In this document: one piece after another, positions 28,401 to 34,294 of the stretch
Position numbering within the stretch: the first letter of the stretch is position 1
How the letters are laid out: each line of letters starts with the position of its first letter
Source: an uncultured Bacteroidales bacterium
GTDB taxonomy: Bacteria > Bacteroidota > Bacteroidia > Bacteroidales > F082
Assembly (NCBI GenBank): GCA_905234275.1
Contig: CAJOHD010000003.1
Span: 138,362-202,361 of the forward strand
Direction of reading: 5' to 3'
DNA length: 64,000 nucleotides
Notes under the pieces: generated by a model
What the model saw: the letters and a program-made list of their open reading frames with translations, nothing else
Database searches by the model: none
What the model was told of the DNA's origin: nothing
Made by a program: the position numbers and the translations under genes

Positions 28401-28517
28401 AACTATCAGGTCAATCTTTTTACTAGAAACATCATCGCACAGTTTCTCCACTCTGGTCCGATAATCAGAGTCATTCTTTACCAAATAATGTAAATCTGAA
28501 ATGTGTAAGATGTTCAT
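25401..28517 (-). CDS. Metallophosphoesterase fused to a STAND-like P-loop ATPase (possible anti-phage sensor-effector)
   Basis: The protein has 1038 aa. Residues about 1-260 form a calcineurin-like phosphoesterase: D8 and H10 in ISDLHY, SGDLV at 41-45, GNHD at 81-84, HH at 205-206 and GHYH at 233-236, a complete metal site. Residues about 370-480 hold a P-loop ATPase: GQNKSGKTS at 395-403 and a Walker B strand LLLLVDDI at 463-470. The rest is helical and could be the winged-helix and sensor part of a STAND protein. Such multi-domain ATPases with a nuclease or phosphoesterase at one end are a recognised layout among immune proteins, but the exact family is not one I can name. It lies in an accessory block within the capsule locus. 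Confidence 0.85.
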   Translation of the reverse strand: MNILHISDLHYLVKNDSDYRTRVEKLCDDVSSKKIDLIVFSGDLVYEGGQLATFQEASKVLFDELQKATGLDRSRIVITQGNHDMERGTEVKSITKDLDSISTMKSLEDFCNDKRNIDLSFENSKHYNEFVNDFYKGIGSVDNNEFCNYRTHNINGINIGLLSVNSAWRCKKSEQDRGNLLMHIPSVNDAVYKLKDCDVILVTMHHRLSDFKEFVESKLADIVYERCHLLLTGHYHKAKIGTDCYGEDGIILSSAPAIYNRHDPTSEYGYRIIDIEKDERGEISAQETTYHFVGGEFLAHPAKDIPMPMPVEKKELNDFRKAMARLYSEAESKADDLFVSDKLNVDIEGMTFKSLFVTPIVRDISEAELVTTRKKGNLYTENDIVEANKNFIIFGQNKSGKTSLLWKILLDVQKSYNLKKTIPFFLSYKEYGTGKKIDLLRSIRNKLQVNTGKVESLFKEYKLLLLVDDINYFDELFFHDLEEGLQPFPNYNVIICAEDSISAGFEADKFKNFKLEKLYIHEITRKEIHQLTKQWPKLKGNRLSIEEKIISLFNQLHIPYNYWTTSLFLWILEKTDNNKIRNNFELVSIYIDEILGQKQIIASRGKDLKIEYKDLQSYLGSLAKCMYDHPESVYRLTYKQLTDFTDEYAQENKKFPTNYAPIIDMLQANRVIVNEGGFYSFRLKGVFEFFLALRMSENDEFKNLILNDNQLYLSFGNEIELYAGFKRKDYDFVKSILGKTEFILKPLVENPEYDDIDGQFANKITQLSKVVDAAKQLAAKVMNMSAADKEEVSMALTAPSAIDSHHVELKQKHDINQPTPADFEKAVFIACRVYRNSDICNDPKTGVKMLDYLLTASCKLAFVFVDEVKKEIEKENELTEMAKTLYNFLPIVIQSFFFDAISQFNLGRVFEEKLDSLERNPQGNLFKIFIVLFTLLDLDIKEYKNRLSDVDSYMPKGLFRFSSLTKLLILIMRNSESDELIQPFRELAVKLNLEMYNKKDDDKDDFINTLAKQIEQDRIKKLSVRKASESDFISSEEK

Positions 28518-28616
28518 AATAATTATTTGAAAATTGATTTCTTTTGTTATTTATACCGTGTCAGTTCGTCTCCTTGCAGTCTCCTATCAGCGTCCTTGCA
28601 GCGTCCTAGGTAGTTT

Positions 28617-28669
28617 GGTTCAAAGTTCAAGGTTCAAGGGTTCAAGGTTCAAGGTTCAAGGTTCAAGGT
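28617..28669. repeat. Tandem 7-mer array (GGTTCAA), left of four-helix-bundle gene
   Basis: About seven units of GGTTCAA run head to tail with two small imperfections (a GGTTCAAAGTTCAA start and one extra G). The array supplies the last codons and TGA of the four-helix-bundle gene, whose final residues HLEP are read through it from the minus strand. The preceding bases (28561-28610) hold a looser repeat of the form CTCCT-GCAG-CGTCC. Confidence 0.9.
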
Positions 28670-29051
28670 GCTTAGAACCGCGATAGTCACTTGTTCGAAG
28701 GCTTTTGATAAAGGCCGATATCGCTTTGCTAAGCGACAGACAGTCATTATAAAGTCGAGTCGCAGTGTCATTATCGATGAAGCCTACATCAGAAGCTCTG
28801 ATGATCTGGCTTCTGACCTCACCACATGAGCCCTTGGCAATATACAGGAAGTTCACGAATTCCTTGTTCCCTTCCCGTTCGAACCCCTCAGCTATATTGT
28901 CCATCACAGACCCTGACGAAGCATGTATCTGTTGCACAAACCTTGAGTCTTTGCTAAACTCCTTTTCCTTTGTTATTTTATATACCTCTTTACAGAGTTC
29001 TCTCGCCATCTGGAATATAGCTAACTCTTCAAACTTCTGCGCTTTCGCCAT
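28656..29051 (-). CDS. Four-helix-bundle protein (23S rRNA intervening-sequence / S23 family), copy 1
   Basis: The 131-aa all-helical protein matches the four-helix-bundle family first seen in 23S rRNA intervening sequences and related to the Avd accessory protein of diversity-generating retroelements. Family marks are FEELAIFQMARELCKEVYKITKE, the central SGSVMDNIAEGFEREGNKEFVNFLYIAKGS and an RTSDYRGS tail. Its biochemical role is not established; RNA or DNA binding is assumed from Avd. Its C-terminus is encoded by a heptamer array and its upstream side carries two more arrays. A diverged paralogue at 38513 has the same kind of setting. Confidence 0.88.
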   Translation of the reverse strand: MAKAQKFEELAIFQMARELCKEVYKITKEKEFSKDSRFVQQIHASSGSVMDNIAEGFEREGNKEFVNFLYIAKGSCGEVRSQIIRASDVGFIDNDTATRLYNDCLSLSKAISAFIKSLRTSDYRGSKHLEP

Positions 29052-29070
29052 ACTAAAAAACTTCGTTTTT

Positions 29071-29159
29071 GGTTCAAGGTTTAAGGTTCAAGGTGGCAGC
29101 AGAGCTGCAAGTTCAAGGTTCAAGGTTCAAGGTGGCTCGCCATACTTTGAACTTTGAAC
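29071..29159. repeat. 7-mer arrays (GGTTCAA and inverted TTGAAC) right of four-helix-bundle gene
   Basis: Two direct arrays lie at 29071-29096 and 29111-29135, both reading GGTTCAA and both ending in AAGGTGG. An inverted stretch TTTGAACTTTGAAC follows at 29146-29159, complementary to the GTTCAAAGTTCAA start of the left array at 28618. A 10-base direct repeat TCGCCATACT occurs at 29045-29054 (overlapping the start codon) and again at 29137-29146. GCAGC-AGA-GCTGC at 29096-29108 is a small hairpin. Confidence 0.85.
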
Positions 29160-29173
29160 TATTTTCTTACGAC

Positions 29174-29389
29174 TTACATCTCAAGTATCACCTCATCGGC
29201 CACATAGCGGTCGGAGCGGAGGTAGAGGCCTGAGCGCTCATCGTGGAGGCGACGGCATGTGTCGCTGGCATAGAAGATGTCGAAGGCGCGCTTGTAGCTG
29301 ACGCCGAGCTTGTGGGCCAAGGCCACCACAATGCAACCTATCTGCTGCCAAAGCAAGATTTGCCTCACGGCTCGTTTATCGTTGTTCAT
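29174..29389 (-). CDS. DUF3791-like protein, 71 aa
   Basis: The small helical protein has the DUF3791 look (LLWQQIGCIVVALAHKLGVSYKRAFDIF... ending SDRYVADEVILEM). DUF3791 genes commonly accompany DUF3990 genes in gut Bacteroidetes and Firmicutes, and the pairing suggests an antitoxin-like partner. Its ATG overlaps the stop of the DUF3990 gene by 4 nt. A second DUF3791-like gene lies on the other side of DUF3990. Confidence 0.75.
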   Translation of the reverse strand: MNNDKRAVRQILLWQQIGCIVVALAHKLGVSYKRAFDIFYASDTCRRLHDERSGLYLRSDRYVADEVILEM

Positions 29390-29676
29390 ATTTTGATGCT
29401 CTCTACAAAGGTTAAATGCTTATCCACCAGTTCCTGCTTAAGGAAGGTCATCTGGTGGTTTGGGCGGTGTTCGGCCAGTGCTGAGTCCTTGTCGAACTCG
29501 TAGACGTTAACCACCGGCGTGTTGGTGCGGTTATTGAAGGCCACCTGCCGTGCCCATCCCTCGGCATGCTCGCGAAGGAGGGTGGTGTAGAATCCCTTGC
29601 CGAAGTCGAGGTCGTCGCGCCCAGCTTGGCAATCGGGGTGTATGATGCGTTTATCGGTGCCGTGAAACAGCCTCAT
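29386..29676 (-). CDS. DUF3990-like protein (ADP-ribosyltransferase-fold toxin candidate), probably internally shortened
   Basis: The 96-aa product begins MRLFHGTDKRIIHPDC and continues DLDFGKGFYTTLLREHAEGWA and VVNVYEFD, which are the first strands of the DUF3990 family, thought to adopt an ADP-ribosyltransferase fold. After VYEFD the normal middle part appears to be missing and the sequence goes straight to QMTFLKQELVDKHLTFVESI, which matches the family's C-terminal end. Family members are usually longer, about 150-170 aa, so an internal deletion of roughly 50 residues is likely. It overlaps both neighbours by 4 nt. Confidence 0.72.
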   Translation of the reverse strand: MRLFHGTDKRIIHPDCQAGRDDLDFGKGFYTTLLREHAEGWARQVAFNNRTNTPVVNVYEFDKDSALAEHRPNHQMTFLKQELVDKHLTFVESIKI

Positions 29677-29915
29677 TTGCGTTCCTCCTCCCAGCGTGTG
29701 AGCGATTCTATCAGGCTGTCGGTCAGGTTCTCGCGACTTTCGGTGTGTAGCGTCTCGTAGAACGGGATGAGGTACTGGTCGATCATGCCCACGGCGTCCA
29801 TACGGCGATACATTGTGCCTGGGTCGACACCGAGGCGGTTGGCCACATCCTCGACGCAGGAGGCGACGAATCCCATCACCACCTGATCTTTCGACAAGTC
29901 CTGATATTCAGTCAT
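29673..29915 (-). CDS. DUF3791-like protein, 80 aa
   Basis: The product starts at the ATG at 29915 (MTEYQDLSKDQVVMGF); a TTG further upstream lies in repeat sequence. It is helical, with CVEDVANRLGVDPGTMYRRMDAVGMID and YETLHTESRENLTDSLIESL, which fits DUF3791. Together with the DUF3990-like and second DUF3791-like genes it forms a tight trio with 4-nt overlaps, the usual layout of a toxin-antitoxin set. Confidence 0.78.
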   Translation of the reverse strand: MTEYQDLSKDQVVMGFVASCVEDVANRLGVDPGTMYRRMDAVGMIDQYLIPFYETLHTESRENLTDSLIESLTRWEEERK

Positions 29916-29958
29916 ATTATCACTTGGTTTATTATCTCTTTTTGCGGCCTGCGGCCTT

Positions 29959-30010
29959 GGGTTCAAAGTTCAAGGGTTATAGGCTATTATCGAGACAATA
30001 ACCTATAACC
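29959..30010. repeat. Heptamer remnant and inverted repeat (GGTTCAA / GGTTATA types)
   Basis: GGGTTCAAAGTTCAAGG (29959-29975) is followed by GGTTATAGGCTATT (29975-29988) and, after eight bases, its near-complement AATAACCTATAACC (29997-30010). The two heptamer types seen at the two four-helix-bundle cassettes meet here without a gene between them. The hairpin lies downstream of the fimbrillin-like lipoprotein and could also stop transcription, though no clear T-tract follows. Confidence 0.75.
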
Positions 30011-30023
30011 GTTAAAGCTTCAG

Positions 30024-30896
30024 TTAGAAGGGTATCACTGTTTCATCGAGCCAGTCGGTACTGACCGTGAAGTTGGTTGAGCCTCCTGCGGTGTAAACCG
30101 AACCGGTGAGCTTGGTACAGCGGTTGCGCTGGAGCGGCACGTTGGTTACCACCTTGTGCGAGATGGACTCTTCGGAGGAGTCAAGGACATCGATGGTTAC
30201 CGTCATTGTCTGTTCGTCGGTGGCGAGAAACAGATAGGTGGTTGATGTTGAATGAGCTCCTACTGCGGCTCCGATGTTCACCGTGTTAACAATGCCGCTG
30301 TTGTCGGTTGCCAATCCTGTTGTTGGACTGAAACTACGACTACCACCTGAGAATGTCATCTGCATTCGGCTTGCGTTGGCTGTCTTTCCATCGGTGGAAA
30401 TAACCTGCAACTTTGAGACGATTCGGTTGAGGGTGGCACTGATGTTGACATCGTCGGTAGTGACCACGTTAACCGTTTGGGTTGCCGCAAAGGTTTCAGA
30501 AGCATGACCTCCTGTGAATGTGGCAGCGATCGGACTAGTGAGTACCAATTCGCAACCTTCAATTGTACCATAACCCAAGACTACCATGGTGTAACTGCCC
30601 ATCGGGAGGGAGAGGTTGAACTCTCCGAAGGTGGTGTAGGTACTGGCGTCGTTTTTGAATTGGGTTTGTTTGTACTGCTCGGTTCCGTCGTCGGTATTGT
30701 AGAAAGCCAGCGTGATAGCTTTTACTACCGTGGGGATTTCGTCCCTGTTGGGGATGGTATCGACCGAGATTGAAAACTCGTCAACGTGAACGTTGACATT
30801 TGCTGAACCCTGTGGTTGAACCGAAGTCAACCCTTCTTTTTTGCTGCAGCTTGCCAATAGCAGGCTGGCAGCCATCACTAAAAATAGCTTTTTCAT
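30024..30896 (-). CDS. Fimbrillin-like surface lipoprotein
   Basis: The 290-aa protein has a signal peptide with lipobox MKKLFLVMAASLLLASCSKK, so it is exported and lipidated at cysteine 17. The body is beta-rich with repeated threonine/valine strands and ends FTVSTDWLDETVIPF, in keeping with the FimA/Mfa1-FimB/Mfa2 fimbrillin superfamily of Bacteroidales. It may be a fimbrial anchor or tip protein; no partner fimbrial genes are adjacent. A -7-like TATCTTTG (minus strand, 30929-30936) lies upstream, but no clear -33 box. Confidence 0.72.
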   Translation of the reverse strand: MKKLFLVMAASLLLASCSKKEGLTSVQPQGSANVNVHVDEFSISVDTIPNRDEIPTVVKAITLAFYNTDDGTEQYKQTQFKNDASTYTTFGEFNLSLPMGSYTMVVLGYGTIEGCELVLTSPIAATFTGGHASETFAATQTVNVVTTDDVNISATLNRIVSKLQVISTDGKTANASRMQMTFSGGSRSFSPTTGLATDNSGIVNTVNIGAAVGAHSTSTTYLFLATDEQTMTVTIDVLDSSEESISHKVVTNVPLQRNRCTKLTGSVYTAGGSTNFTVSTDWLDETVIPF

Positions 30897-30928
30897 AAAT
30901 TTGAATTTTATAGTTACTTAACGTTCGG

Positions 30929-30936
30929 CAAAGATA
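30929..30936 (-). promoter_or_regulatory. Candidate -7 box of lipoprotein promoter
   Basis: On the minus strand the bases read TATCTTTG, which fits the Bacteroidetes -7 consensus TAnnTTTG, 33 nt upstream of the lipoprotein start. No TTTG is seen at the 19-22 nt spacing expected for the -33 box, so this is weak. Confidence 0.4.
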
Positions 30937-30988
30937 CTATAAAAATTCAAATGAGGGGCTATCTTTTATATTTTTTTTATCGTTTGGG

Positions 30989-31495
30989 TTATTCCTGTTC
31001 CACCCAAATCAACTTCTGCACATCATATCCTCTTCTCGTTGCCTCATTCAAGATCGTCTCTTTAATTTCATCTGAAATCTTTGGTGTTCTTGCTAATATC
31101 CACAGATAACTTTCATCACTGCCGCCAACCAAAACCCATTGATAATCCTCATCTAAAAGCATTATTCTGTAGTCACCATAAAATGGTCCAAAGAACGAAA
31201 CTCTCAATATTCTTGGGTTATCAGTAAACTTCGCTTTGCCATTAGCCTCGCTCGGTTTGCCGTTTTTAATACCAGTATTCTTAACAGCCACCTTACCATC
31301 TTCACGTAAAGAGTAATTTGCTTTACAGAATTGAATTCCGCGCTCGAATTTATGATCGAAACGGGCAATTTCATACCAATCACCGAGATATTTGTCGAGC
31401 TGTAAATTGCCTGACACTGAATTATCAACCTTGGTTTGGGCGTTGCAGCCAGTGAAAAAGCAGAGACACATAATTAGTATTAATAAGTTTTTCAT
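30989..31495 (-). CDS. blc: Bacterial lipocalin (Blc-like lipoprotein)
   Basis: The 168-aa protein has a lipoprotein signal (FFTGCNAQ) and the lipocalin signature LDKYLGDWYEIARFDHKFERG just after it, where GxWYEIAR is the diagnostic motif. The second conserved region FGPFYGDYRIMLLDEDYQWVLVGG follows. Outer-membrane lipocalins bind lysophospholipids or other small lipids. It is followed within 3 nt by the zeta-toxin-like gene in the downstream-to-upstream sense and shares its strand, but its role in this accessory block is unclear. Confidence 0.93.
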   Translation of the reverse strand: MKNLLILIMCLCFFTGCNAQTKVDNSVSGNLQLDKYLGDWYEIARFDHKFERGIQFCKANYSLREDGKVAVKNTGIKNGKPSEANGKAKFTDNPRILRVSFFGPFYGDYRIMLLDEDYQWVLVGGSDESYLWILARTPKISDEIKETILNEATRRGYDVQKLIWVEQE

Positions 31496-31497
31496 GA

Positions 31498-32241
31498 TTA
31501 TTTTTGCTTGTTTCCAGTAATTGTATTCAGATAATAATCTTCAAACCATTTCGGATAATAATCAACCATAATTGTCAATTTTTTATCAATTAATTGTGCG
31601 ATCATTTTATGTTGACCAATACTATTATCAAATATAAAAGCACTATCAGCCACATTCATGGCTTGATATAGTTGTTCTAATGATTTATAATAACGTTCAA
31701 TGATTTTTTCTTCAGGAACATCATGACCACCTTCTGCAACACGATTTTTAACTCTTAAAACGTTCAATTCTGGATTTCTAAGTGCAATGAAATACAAATA
31801 AACTTTATATCCAGCATCCTTGGCTTTCCGCATAAAATCCACCTTGGAAGAATGTGACATCACAGTCTCACAAGAAAATTTCTCACCATTCAATAGCAAT
31901 TCATTGCGCAAATAATCTGCTATAAACGATACAAAATAGCCGTCAGCACTATTACCTTCTTTAAGAAAAAGACAATTCTCTTTAATATAAAAAGTTTTAC
32001 CTAAGTCCTTATTGTTTGATTTCTCGACTATTGAAGATGATGATAAAGCTTCCAAAAAAGCTTTTTCGTCTATATTTACCTTATATCCAGTAAAATCAAT
32101 CTTTTTATCAATGTCTAATCTCTTCTTGATTTCATCAGCATTAACATATACTCCCAAATCACAATAACGTTTAACAATTTCTGTTATTGTTGATTTTCCA
32201 GAACCATTAGGTCCCGCAAAAACACGAAGTCTTTTCTTCAT
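31498..32241 (-). CDS. Zeta-toxin-like P-loop kinase
   Basis: The 247-aa protein starts MKKRLRVFAGPNGSGKSTI, a Walker A motif in the form common to zeta-toxin-like AAA kinases, with NADEIKKRLD shortly after and a later LRNPELNVLRVKNRVAEGGHDVPEEKI segment that matches the zeta family's C-terminal part. Zeta toxins phosphorylate UDP-N-acetylglucosamine and block wall synthesis. The small gene next to it (66 aa) would then be the antitoxin, although it does not resemble epsilon. It could instead be a nucleic-acid or sugar kinase without toxicity. Confidence 0.78.
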   Translation of the reverse strand: MKKRLRVFAGPNGSGKSTITEIVKRYCDLGVYVNADEIKKRLDIDKKIDFTGYKVNIDEKAFLEALSSSSIVEKSNNKDLGKTFYIKENCLFLKEGNSADGYFVSFIADYLRNELLLNGEKFSCETVMSHSSKVDFMRKAKDAGYKVYLYFIALRNPELNVLRVKNRVAEGGHDVPEEKIIERYYKSLEQLYQAMNVADSAFIFDNSIGQHKMIAQLIDKKLTIMVDYYPKWFEDYYLNTITGNKQK

Positions 32242-32243
32242 GC

Positions 32244-32444
32244 TTATTTAACAATGAATGTTTTCGTTTTAGCTTTTACCAAACCTTCACTCACACTTGC
32301 AATAGCAATCCGTGATCCATCGGCTGCAACTTTAACAATTGTATTGCCTTTCATAATATAGGCACGTCCAGCTGCTTTGGCAGCACGATAAGCACTGCGA
32401 TTGTCTTTTGCAATAGCTTTGTTTATTGTCAATGCATCATTCAT
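32244..32444 (-). CDS. Small protein, likely partner of the zeta-like kinase, 66 aa
   Basis: The 66-aa basic protein (MNDALTINKAIAKDNRSAYRAAKAAGRAYIMKGN...) lies 2 nt upstream of the zeta-like gene. Such short alanine/lysine-rich proteins are frequently coupled to zeta-type kinases in Bacteroidetes. It does not resemble the epsilon antitoxin of streptococcal plasmids. It may be an antitoxin; the assignment rests on position. Confidence 0.6.
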   Translation of the reverse strand: MNDALTINKAIAKDNRSAYRAAKAAGRAYIMKGNTIVKVAADGSRIAIASVSEGLVKAKTKTFIVK

Positions 32445-32445
32445 A

Positions 32446-32724
32446 TTATTTATTGTCTTTATTATTTATAAAATCCCAAGTTTCTTTTGTTAGGAAACCC
32501 TGACTATTCTCGTTTATTTGAACAATTAAAAAACGTTTGTCTTTATTCTCAAATTTTGTCTCTAATATTTCGACAAGTTGATCTGCCGAACATGTTGATT
32601 GTAAATAAAAACTATTCGGGATATCATATCGCCAGCTTGAAATTTCAGGAATTGAATCTATTATATTTTTCATTTCCTCTCTTTCACACATGGTATTACT
32701 ATATATCATTAAATAGGTGTTCAT
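32446..32724 (-). CDS. Small protein with Cas2/SinR-like ferredoxin-fold pattern, 92 aa
   Basis: The sequence MNTYLMIYSNTMCE... followed by RYDIPNSFYLQSTCSADQLVEIL and KRFLIVQINENSQGFL has the beta-alpha-beta pattern and length of Cas2/VapD/SinR-type ferredoxin folds, with first-strand aliphatic residues and a mid-strand around FLIVQIN. No Cas1 or CRISPR array is nearby. The resemblance is by pattern only and the call is tentative. It lies 1 nt from the 66-aa gene and its start overlaps the stop of the 148-aa gene by 4 nt. Confidence 0.45.
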   Translation of the reverse strand: MNTYLMIYSNTMCEREEMKNIIDSIPEISSWRYDIPNSFYLQSTCSADQLVEILETKFENKDKRFLIVQINENSQGFLTKETWDFINNKDNK

Positions 32725-33167
32725 ATGTTTTTGTATAATAAAAATATTACGTTTGCTATATTAACGTTAACATCTTGAATTAATTGTGTTTTTGGTTTTT
32801 TTTCCCATAACTGCTGGTATAATATTTTCGTACCCTCAGGCATATCTACCTTTTGTAATGGCTGATATGATAGAAGAAGTTCCTTTAATGTATCTGCATA
32901 ATTCTGGCATGATTTTAAACATTCTTCGTCTTCTGTAGATGCTAAATATATTATATTTAAGATGACCTTATGTAATTTCTGTTCTGTCTCTTGAGACAAC
33001 TTTTGCGGATTTGTATCTTTATCTTTTTTAATACTCTCCGCAACATCTGGAAAAGATTTTAATACTTTTTCTTTTTCCTTCCCAATATGTATCATGTTTT
33101 CCAGCATCAACCCGAGAAGCGTATTATTGGTTTCCACCATCCTTTGTAATTGTGATATATCTATCAT
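32721..33167 (-). CDS. Hypothetical helical protein, 148 aa
   Basis: I do not recognise a family. The product is helical and charged throughout (MIDISQLQRMVETNNTLLGLMLENMIHIGKEKEKVLKSFPDVAESIKKD...), with no signal or membrane segment. Its ATG overlaps the stop of the membrane coiled-coil gene by 4 nt, so the two are translationally coupled and may form a complex. Confidence 0.55.
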   Translation of the reverse strand: MIDISQLQRMVETNNTLLGLMLENMIHIGKEKEKVLKSFPDVAESIKKDKDTNPQKLSQETEQKLHKVILNIIYLASTEDEECLKSCQNYADTLKELLLSYQPLQKVDMPEGTKILYQQLWEKKPKTQLIQDVNVNIANVIFLLYKNI

Positions 33168-33976
33168 TTCGCTTCTCCTTTCTCATCTTTTATTTCGGTC
33201 TTTTTCTCTTCAGCTTGGTTACTCCCTATTGCTTTTATAATAAGATTCATTAAATTCTCATTAGTTTCAGTACTTTGTTTTAAGCGTTCTACATATTCCT
33301 TATAAATATTTTGGAATTCCTTTGTCTTTTCGTCAACAACTCCTTTAAACCTGTCTTTTTCTTCTGCAACTTGATTTTCTATATCATTGATGAAATCTAA
33401 ATATTTTTTAGACATATCATCTGTATTCTTTTTGACTTCATTTGACACTTTTGTCATTTCTCCACTAACATGGTCATCTATTTCTTTTATATGTTCATTT
33501 ACTTTTTCTCGTGCATTCTCAATAACATCCAAGCCTATTTTTGCTTGTTTTATAATTTCATCTGTTTTGAACATTGAATAAATCGAAAAGACCAAAAAAA
33601 CAATCATCAGTATACCTGCCCATACAGATAATATGGTAAAATCTGATTGTATTTTTTGACTTTGAATCTGTAATAAAGTTTGTGTGCTCTGCATATGCTC
33701 TTGCATACTTAAAGCCAATTGGTCATTTACATATATACAACTATCGCTCGCTATTTCAACGGGTTTCATAACATTCATCAGGTATTCATTATAGTTTTCA
33801 TGAATACTGACTATTTTACTAAGCGATTTATTATAAAAATGAGATATTAGTGCAAACAAAAGCGCAACAGCTATTGTAGCAATAACTATTATCCAAATAA
33901 ACTTATTATGATAATGACTAAAACTATCTTTGTCTATAAAATGAGCACACTGCTCTTTATTACAATTGTTTTCCAT
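33164..33976 (-). CDS. Membrane protein with two TM segments and a long coiled coil, 270 aa
   Basis: Starting at the ATG at 33976 (MENNCNKEQCAHFIDKD), the protein has a first membrane segment around residues 24-46 (IWIIVIATIAVALLFALI), a periplasmic-sized loop, a second around 120-140 (LSVWAGILMIVFLVFSIYSMF), and then about 120 residues of charged heptad-like helix (DVIENAREKVNEHIKEIDDHV...VEEKDRF...). The coiled coil would be cytoplasmic. No catalytic motif is seen. It is flanked by small genes in a 4-nt overlap series and could be a membrane-anchored sensor, or a toxin immunity or defence component. I do not know its family. Confidence 0.6.
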   Translation of the reverse strand: MENNCNKEQCAHFIDKDSFSHYHNKFIWIIVIATIAVALLFALISHFYNKSLSKIVSIHENYNEYLMNVMKPVEIASDSCIYVNDQLALSMQEHMQSTQTLLQIQSQKIQSDFTILSVWAGILMIVFLVFSIYSMFKTDEIIKQAKIGLDVIENAREKVNEHIKEIDDHVSGEMTKVSNEVKKNTDDMSKKYLDFINDIENQVAEEKDRFKGVVDEKTKEFQNIYKEYVERLKQSTETNENLMNLIIKAIGSNQAEEKKTEIKDEKGEAK

Positions 33977-33980
33977 GATA

Positions 33981-34208
33981 TTATTCTGCAAAATCAAATA
34001 TAACACTCCCCTGTGTCCCACTTAAAACAATATTTTTACAAGCTAAAGTAGTTAATTTGTGAGCGTTTTTAATATAAATTTTACCTCCAGTTATTCTAGT
34101 GCTCGATGCCAAATATTTTAATTCTAGTGGCATATAATCCTGTGCATTAATAACTATACTGCCACCAGCTGATATTATTGACTTTAATTCCAACACTGAC
34201 TTTTTCAT
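33981..34208 (-). CDS. Hypothetical protein, 75 aa, beta-repeat-like
   Basis: The product MKKSVLELKSIISAGGSIVINAQDYMPLELKYLASST has a strand-turn rhythm (GGSIVI, GGKIYI, QGSVIF) that suggests a short beta-solenoid. No signal peptide. It starts the small operon, 4 nt before the membrane coiled-coil gene. No family is recognised. Confidence 0.5.
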   Translation of the reverse strand: MKKSVLELKSIISAGGSIVINAQDYMPLELKYLASSTRITGGKIYIKNAHKLTTLACKNIVLSGTQGSVIFDFAE

Positions 34209-34294
34209 AAATACAATATGTTATTATATTTCAGCAACAAAAGCAATATCGCAAAGATTTAAATATTGCTGTCATATAAAACTAATACTTGAAA

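Noticed and set aside
28617-29160. Possible CRISPR array at the GGTTCAA repeats
   Set aside because: The units are contiguous 7-mers with no spacers, and no cas genes are near.
32446-32724. Cas2 of a CRISPR system
   Set aside because: Only the ferredoxin-fold pattern is present, without Cas1, other Cas genes or an array; kept as a tentative small protein.
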